Part shown: positions 58,673 through 64,000 of the stretch, piece after piece
How the letters are laid out: every line of letters begins with the position of its first letter
Position numbering within the stretch: position 1 is the first letter of the stretch
Origin: Perkinsus olseni
Lineage: Eukaryota > Perkinsozoa > Perkinsida > Perkinsidae
DNA length: 64,000 nt
Reading direction: 5' to 3'
NCBI GenBank assembly: GCA_013115135.1
Contig: JABANP010000111.1
Coordinates: 1 to 64,000 of the forward strand
The notes under the pieces: generated by a model
Seen by the model: the letters and a program-made list of their open reading frames with translations, nothing else
Told to the model about the DNA's origin: nothing
The model's database searches: none
Program-made: the position numbers and the translations under genes

Positions 58673-61600
58673 TTAGTACACCTCAGGGCAATAACGGTCA
58701 TTGTCAGCCAAGTCATCGAAGATCTCCTTGGCCTTCTCCATGGAGACATTCTCGCCCTTGGCGATGGCACGGTAGACGGCACTTCTGATGTCGTTCTCAA
58801 CCTGTCCGGCCTGTCCGCAAAGATAGAAGTAACCACCCTTCTTGATGAGATCCTCATAGACACGAGCGCTGTTCTCATCAATCTTGTTCTGGACATAAAC
58901 CTTCTCCTTCTGGTCACGAGAGAATGCGGGATGGAGCTCAGTAATGGCACCCTCCTTGACGAAGCCCTCGAGTTCGTTACCGAAGATGTAATCCTTGTTC
59001 TGATGACGGCAACCGTAGAAGAGCCACATGGGACCAGTCTGGATGCCCTGACGCTTCATCCAAGCGCGCTCCTGAGAGAAGGCACGGAAGGGAGCAAGTC
59101 CAGTACCAAGACCAGCCATGATCATGGGCGTCATAGGGCTCTCGGGGAACTTGAAGCTGCCAGAAGTAACAGTAGCGGTGGTCTTGTGACCGGGGGCGAT
59201 ACGCTGGATGTAATCGGTAGCGGTACCGGTCCTCCTCACACCAGAGGGAGTAGTCCAGTTGACAATTACAACAGCAAGCTCAATGGCCTTGGGACCAACG
59301 AACCTGGGGGAACTGGCAATGGAGTAGAGCCTAGGCTTAGTGCAAGGGATAAGAGTGATCAACTGATCAAGAGAAGGACGAGCACTGGTGTACTTGTTGA
59401 GGACATCAGCGAAGGTCACAGTCTCAGTAGCGAGCTTGGTGTAGAGATCACGACCCTTAGTATCATCGGGGTTACCGATCATAGCGAGCTCGGCCTTTTC
59501 CTTGGGGTCCTCAGCGAACTTAGACAGAGACTTGTAGAAAGCCCTGTTGGGACGACCGAAGATATCCAAAGATTCCTCGAAGAGCTGGGAGATGGTACGG
59601 GGACGGAGAGCAGCAGCGCGCTTGCGGGCATCGATGTTCTCAGACACAGGAGTAATCTTGATCATCTCCTTGGGGTTGAGACCATAAGATTGAAGGAAGG
59701 CACCAACTCTGCCAGCCTCGTTCATGGGGTGGATGTTGAGGACATCACCAAGAAGATAGGGGAGATCCTGACCATCATCCAATTCGAAGCGCAAATGACG
59801 AATATCCCTCTCGTAGTCGCTGGGAGTGAGACGATCGTTCTTCTTCAAACCGAGCTGAATAGTATGAGGAGGCATAATCCTCTCGTAAGGAGCAACCACG
59901 GCCTCATCAGAGTCAAGCTCACGGACCTCGAACTGAGAGTCGGGGATAGAACCATCATCAACAGGCTCAGGAGCATTCACGGCCTTCCAGTAACTCGGCA
60001 TCCAATCCTCGAAGGCAGTCTCATACTTATCATCATCCTGATCATTACCGAGACCGACAGAGACAGTCCTCTGACCACCCATCTCAGCGATGAGATCGTC
60101 GATTCTCTTACCAGCAGTGCAGAAATGATGATAACTGGAATCACCCAAGGCGAAGACACCGTACTGGACACCGTCAAGCAAATGAGCATTGGAGCTGTCC
60201 TTAGCGGCGGATTGCAACTGTGAGGTGAAGTCAAGAGCAGTCCTGGGAGTTTCACCCTCGCCCGTAGTAGAGCAGAGGACCATGAGGTTCTTGTTCTCAG
60301 GAAGCTCACTGACGTCCATCTCATCACACTGCATCACCTTAACGGCGTAACCACGCTGACGAGCCAACTCGGCAACACGATAAGAGAGAGCCTCGGCAGT
60401 ACCGGTCTCAGTACCGTACAAGAGAGTCAGCGGCACACCATCAGAGATGTTCTCCTGACCCATAGCAGCCCACCTCTGGTACTTGCTGTAACGCTCGTGG
60501 ACCCAATCGGTAAGCTGAGAAGTGTACTTGTTGTAAAGGTCGGCATCACGCTTCTTCAAAGCACCGAAACGCATCTCGTTCTTGATGACGGCATCCATGC
60601 TCTGAGTGATCCTCTTAGTATCGAGAACGAAGGGGTTCTTGCCCATCTTCTTCAACATCGGGTTGTAACGATACAACGGGAAGTAACCAGAAGCAGCAAC
60701 AGTTGCCTGATGCTGCATGGTGTGGCTCATACCATCGAGATTCTTATGCTCAATGCAAGGAGCATAAGCGACGACAAGAGAGCAGCCATCGTAAGCCTCG
60801 GCCTCGGAGAAAGCCTTCAAGGTCTGCTGGTAGTTGGCGCCCATAGAGACACTGGCAACATAAACGGTACCGTAGTCGATAGCCATCTCAGCCAAATTCT
60901 TCTTCTCAACATCGTGACCCTTGGTAGCGAACTTGGCGACAGCACCGATGGGGGTGGACTTGGACTTCTGACCACCAGTGTTAGAGTAGGCCTCGGTATC
61001 CAAGACCAACACGTTAAGATCCTGACCGGACGCAATAACGTGATCGAGTCCACCGTAGCCGATATCATAACTCCAACCATCACCACCGATGATCCAGTTA
61101 GAGATCTTAGGAAGCAAGTCGGATGCATCGAGGATCTCCTGAATGGCAGGATCCTTGCTGGCCTCAGCCTTCAAGAGCGACGGAAGAGACTTGGAAAGAG
61201 CCTCGCAGACGGCAGGGTTCCTGAAGTTCTCAACCCACTCGTTGAGCTGAGTGTACAACTCAGGCGAGAGCGGACTATCTTTGCCTTCGAGAAGAAGCTC
61301 CTGGACACGAGCCTTAAGAGCATTACGGCGGACGGCGGTAGTAACAGCCATACCCATACCGTACTCGGCGGCATCCTCGAACAGACTGTTAGCCCAAGCC
61401 GGACCAGTTCCATCAGGTCTCGTAGTGTAAGGAGTCGAACCGTAAGGAGCACCCCAGATACTAGAGCAACCAGTAGCGTTAGCAATCATCATGCGATCGC
61501 CGAACATCTGGGTAAGAAGACGAACATAGGGAGTTTCACCGCAACCAGCGCAAGCACCGTGGAACTCGAGTAGAGGCTGATGGAACTGACTGCCCTTGAG

Positions 61601-64000
61601 GGAGGTAGTATCAAATCTCGAAGAGCGATCAGGAAGGCCCATAGCGTACTCCCAGTTAGGAGACTCAGCCTTGGAGACGTCAGCCAAATGCTTCATAGTC
61701 AAGGCATCATCAGGGCATGCGTTGACACAGACTTCGCAACCAGTGCAATCCAAGGGAGAGACCTGGATCCTGTAGTGAAGACCGGCAACCTCGGCACCAC
61801 CCTTAGCCTTACGAGTCACGAAAGTGTCGGGCTTGGCGTCAACCTCAGCTTGAGACAACAAGAAGGGTCTGATGACAGCATGAGGGCATGACATAGCACA
61901 AGTGTTGCATTGAGTGCACTTGTCCATATCGACGACAGGGACCGATAGAGCAACGCCACGCTTCTCAGTCTTAGCGGTTCCGAGAGGGACCTTACCGCCA
62001 ACAATCTGGTCGTTGGCGAAGGCACTGACAGGGATCTCATCACCATGAAGAAGAGCAATAGGGGCCTGAACATTCTTAGTGAAGTCTGACCTGTTGATGG
62101 CGCTCTTCTCCTTAGCCAAAGCGCCGATAGCGTTATGGTAGGTCTGCTCATAATGAAGCATATCATCAGAGAGATTCTTCCACTCAGCGGGAACGTCAAT
62201 CTGGGTGATAGCATCAAGAGCCTTATCAATCATGTTGTAGTTCTTCTGAACGACAGCCTCACCACGATGACCATAACTCTTCCTGATGGTATTCTTGTAG
62301 AGTTGGATGCACTCCTTGAAGTCCATCACGTTAGCGAGTTTGAAGAAGGCAGACTGCATAACAACATTAATCATACGGCCCATACCACACTCCTCAGCAA
62401 CCTTGAAGGCATCGACGTTGAAGACCTTGGCGTTCTTCTCGGCAAGAGCCTTACGGACACCAGCGGGGACATGCTTGTTCCACTCCTCAACAGAAGTGAA
62501 AGGAGAGTTCAAACAGAAGGTACCACCCTCCTTGAGATGATCGGTCATACGATACATGTCCAAGTAGGTGGGGTTGTGGCAACCGACGTAATCGGCCTTG
62601 TTGACGGCGTAGTACGACTTGATCGGCTCGGGACCAAACCTCAAATGAGACATAGTCAAACCACCGGCCTTCTGCGAACCGTAAGCAAAGTATGCCTGGA
62701 CGAAGAGGTCAGTGTTATCACCAATGATCTTAGTAGCGTTCTTGTTAGCACCAACAGTACCATCAGAACCGTAACCGTAGATGAGACACTCAACCGTCTT
62801 GGGATGAGAGACGTTCAACTCCTCATTAAGAGGAAGAGACCTCTTGGTAACATCATCATCAATACCCACAGTGAAGTGATCCTTCGGGTACTGAGAGTAG
62901 AGGTTATCAGCCACAGCGGCAACACACCTAGGAGTGAACTCCTTCTGTCCGAGACCCCAACGGCCACCGATAACCTTGATGTTAGTGCGATCAGACTCCT
63001 GAATGGTGCTGGCAACATCCAAATAGAGAGGCTCGCCCAAGGAACCAGGCTCCTTAGTCCTATCCAAGACAGCAATGCGCTTGACAGTCTTAGGTAAGGA
63101 CTTAAGGAAGTCCTCAGAAGACCAGGGACGATAGAGACGCGGCTTCAGTACACCGACCTTCTTGCCCTGCGAGTTGATGTAAGGCAAGGCCTCCTCAACA
63201 ACACTAGCGCCAGAACCGAGAACAACAACCGCGGCCTCGGCATCCTTGGGGCCGGTCCATTGGAAGAGATCATAGTGACGACCAGTAACTGCACCAACAC
63301 GGTCCATCTCCTCCTTCACGATCTGAGGTGTCTTATCGTAGAAAGAGTTGGAAGCCTCGAACTGCTGGAAGTAGACATCGGGGTTCTCATTGGTACCACG
63401 AACATAAGGGCGATTGGGGTTGAGGGCTCTTGCGCGATGAGCGTTTAATGCCTTCATGTCCACCATCCTCCTCATCTGGTTATAAGGCAAAGTATCGACC
63501 TTCTCAATGCAATGAGACAGACGGAAACCATCGAAGAAACTAACGAAGGGGACTCTAGCTCTGAGAGTAGCCAAGTGGGCTATGAGAGCCATATCGTGGC
63601 ACTCCTGCACAGTATCGGCGTTAATCATAGCGAAACCGGTCTGACGGACAGCCATGACATCCTGATGATCACCAAAAATGGATAAGGCTTGACCAGCAAG
63701 AGCACGTGCAGCAACATGCATAACGCAGGGGAGAAGCTCACCAGCGATCTTATACATGTTAGGGATCATAAGCAGAAGACCTTGACTGGCAGTGTAGGTA
63801 GTCGCCAAGGAACCAGCAGCCAGAGCACCGTGAAGGGCACCGGAGGCACCAGCTTCGGACTGCATCTGGGTGATCTTAGGAACATCACCGAAGGCGTTCT
63901 TGACACCGAGTGCTGACCACTGCTCAGCGAGCTCAGCAGCAGGGGACGAAGGAGTAATGGGGTAGATGAAGGCGGTATCCATCATAGCATAAGACGAATG
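58673..64000 (-). CDS. PNO: Pyruvate:NADP+ oxidoreductase (PFOR-cytochrome P450 reductase fusion), 5' partial
   Basis: One uninterrupted frame of 1775 codons that still runs in frame past the right edge, so the N-terminus is missing. It converts pyruvate, CoA and NADP+ to acetyl-CoA, CO2 and NADPH. The PFOR part has FIYPITPSSP at the edge, two ferredoxin clusters CTQCNTCAMSCPHAVI (about 61.9 kb) and CTGCEVCVNACPDDAL (about 61.74 kb), the CAGCGETPY cysteines (61.55 kb), and the thiamine-diphosphate motif GDGWSYDIGYGG with LDTEAYSNTGGQ (60.98-61.1 kb). The fused reductase has a flavodoxin domain (LLYGTETGTAEALSY, 60.4 kb; STTGEGETP), an FAD domain with RLYSIASSPR (59.3 kb), and NADPH motifs GLGTGLAPFRAF (59.1 kb) and YLCGQAGQVE. 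The end is NDRYCPEVY. PNO is known from Euglena, Cryptosporidium and some other protists. No introns or frame breaks appear, unlike most genes here. Confidence 0.95.
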   Translation of the reverse strand, partial: HSSYAMMDTAFIYPITPSSPAAELAEQWSALGVKNAFGDVPKITQMQSEAGASGALHGALAAGSLATTYTASQGLLLMIPNMYKIAGELLPCVMHVAARALAGQALSIFGDHQDVMAVRQTGFAMINADTVQECHDMALIAHLATLRARVPFVSFFDGFRLSHCIEKVDTLPYNQMRRMVDMKALNAHRARALNPNRPYVRGTNENPDVYFQQFEASNSFYDKTPQIVKEEMDRVGAVTGRHYDLFQWTGPKDAEAAVVVLGSGASVVEEALPYINSQGKKVGVLKPRLYRPWSSEDFLKSLPKTVKRIAVLDRTKEPGSLGEPLYLDVASTIQESDRTNIKVIGGRWGLGQKEFTPRCVAAVADNLYSQYPKDHFTVGIDDDVTKRSLPLNEELNVSHPKTVECLIYGYGSDGTVGANKNATKIIGDNTDLFVQAYFAYGSQKAGGLTMSHLRFGPEPIKSYYAVNKADYVGCHNPTYLDMYRMTDHLKEGGTFCLNSPFTSVEEWNKHVPAGVRKALAEKNAKVFNVDAFKVAEECGMGRMINVVMQSAFFKLANVMDFKECIQLYKNTIRKSYGHRGEAVVQKNYNMIDKALDAITQIDVPAEWKNLSDDMLHYEQTYHNAIGALAKEKSAINRSDFTKNVQAPIALLHGDEIPVSAFANDQIVGGKVPLGTAKTEKRGVALSVPVVDMDKCTQCNTCAMSCPHAVIRPFLLSQAEVDAKPDTFVTRKAKGGAEVAGLHYRIQVSPLDCTGCEVCVNACPDDALTMKHLADVSKAESPNWEYAMGLPDRSSRFDTTSLKGSQFHQPLLEFHGACAGCGETPYVRLLTQMFGDRMMIANATGCSSIWGAPYGSTPYTTRPDGTGPAWANSLFEDAAEYGMGMAVTTAVRRNALKARVQELLLEGKDSPLSPELYTQLNEWVENFRNPAVCEALSKSLPSLLKAEASKDPAIQEILDASDLLPKISNWIIGGDGWSYDIGYGGLDHVIASGQDLNVLVLDTEAYSNTGGQKSKSTPIGAVAKFATKGHDVEKKNLAEMAIDYGTVYVASVSMGANYQQTLKAFSEAEAYDGCSLVVAYAPCIEHKNLDGMSHTMQHQATVAASGYFPLYRYNPMLKKMGKNPFVLDTKRITQSMDAVIKNEMRFGALKKRDADLYNKYTSQLTDWVHERYSKYQRWAAMGQENISDGVPLTLLYGTETGTAEALSYRVAELARQRGYAVKVMQCDEMDVSELPENKNLMVLCSTTGEGETPRTALDFTSQLQSAAKDSSNAHLLDGVQYGVFALGDSSYHHFCTAGKRIDDLIAEMGGQRTVSVGLGNDQDDDKYETAFEDWMPSYWKAVNAPEPVDDGSIPDSQFEVRELDSDEAVVAPYERIMPPHTIQLGLKKNDRLTPSDYERDIRHLRFELDDGQDLPYLLGDVLNIHPMNEAGRVGAFLQSYGLNPKEMIKITPVSENIDARKRAAALRPRTISQLFEESLDIFGRPNRAFYKSLSKFAEDPKEKAELAMIGNPDDTKGRDLYTKLATETVTFADVLNKYTSARPSLDQLITLIPCTKPRLYSIASSPRFVGPKAIELAVVIVNWTTPSGVRRTGTATDYIQRIAPGHKTTATVTSGSFKFPESPMTPMIMAGLGTGLAPFRAFSQERAWMKRQGIQTGPMWLFYGCRHQNKDYIFGNELEGFVKEGAITELHPAFSRDQKEKVYVQNKIDENSARVYEDLIKKGGYFYLCGQAGQVENDIRSAVYRAIAKGENVSMEKAKEIFDDLADNDRYCPEVY

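Noticed and set aside
58646..60223. 525-codon ORF antisense to PNO (also 60497-61573 and 62135-63097)
   Set aside because: Leucine/threonine/glycine-rich shadow frames caused by the biased codon use of PNO on the other strand; no domains.

Overview
The window is protist nuclear DNA, most likely from a flagellated alveolate close to Perkinsus. The clues are a pyruvate:NADP+ oxidoreductase fusion gene, several cilium genes, very short spliceosomal introns (many of 29-55 nt with GT...AG ends), eukaryotic tRNA genes, and two repeated gene families I cannot place in any known family. The genus is an inference; no rRNA or other diagnostic marker is present.

Layout. 0.4-3.0 kb: a SAM50-like outer-membrane assembly protein (-). 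3.6-5.2 kb: a MAPKKK-like kinase (+). 6.2-22.9 kb: an accessory region built from repeated modules: four near full-length copies of unknown family A (about 525 aa each), one relic of A, two copies of unknown family B (one intact, one broken), two tRNA-Trp genes and one decayed tRNA. 23-31.3 kb: a run of minus-strand genes: RSPH3-like radial spoke protein, a DDT/zinc-motif nuclear protein, a CIMIP2/FAM166-like microtubule inner protein, a CLN3-like membrane protein, and NAC-beta (BTF3). 32.4-48.4 kb: one very long axonemal inner-arm dynein heavy chain with dozens of short introns, one of which holds an antisense tRNA-Glu. 48.4-54 kb: a small ORF, a hypothetical minus-strand gene, a Got1 homologue with five exons, and an unrecognised multi-exon gene. 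54-57.8 kb: HSPA13-like Hsp70, PCID2/THP1-like PCI protein and an unknown gene, all minus. 58.7-64 kb: pyruvate:NADP+ oxidoreductase (-), cut by the right edge.

How the genes relate. RSPH3-like, CIMIP2-like and the dynein heavy chain all belong to the axoneme. SAM50 and PNO point to mitochondrion-related biology; Got1, HSPA13-like and CLN3-like serve the endomembrane system; NAC-beta and PCID2 serve translation and mRNA export.

Most notable signals: (1) a 12-bp motif, GCNTCGCTCCGC, found exactly eight times, six of them inside introns of unrelated genes and two in 5' flanks; (2) fifteen reading-frame breaks in conserved genes and families, twelve of them of the +1 class; (3) tRNA-derived pieces inside introns; (4) an A-B-tRNA module repeated and decaying. 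Exon maps come from splice-site and homology reasoning by eye, not from transcripts.
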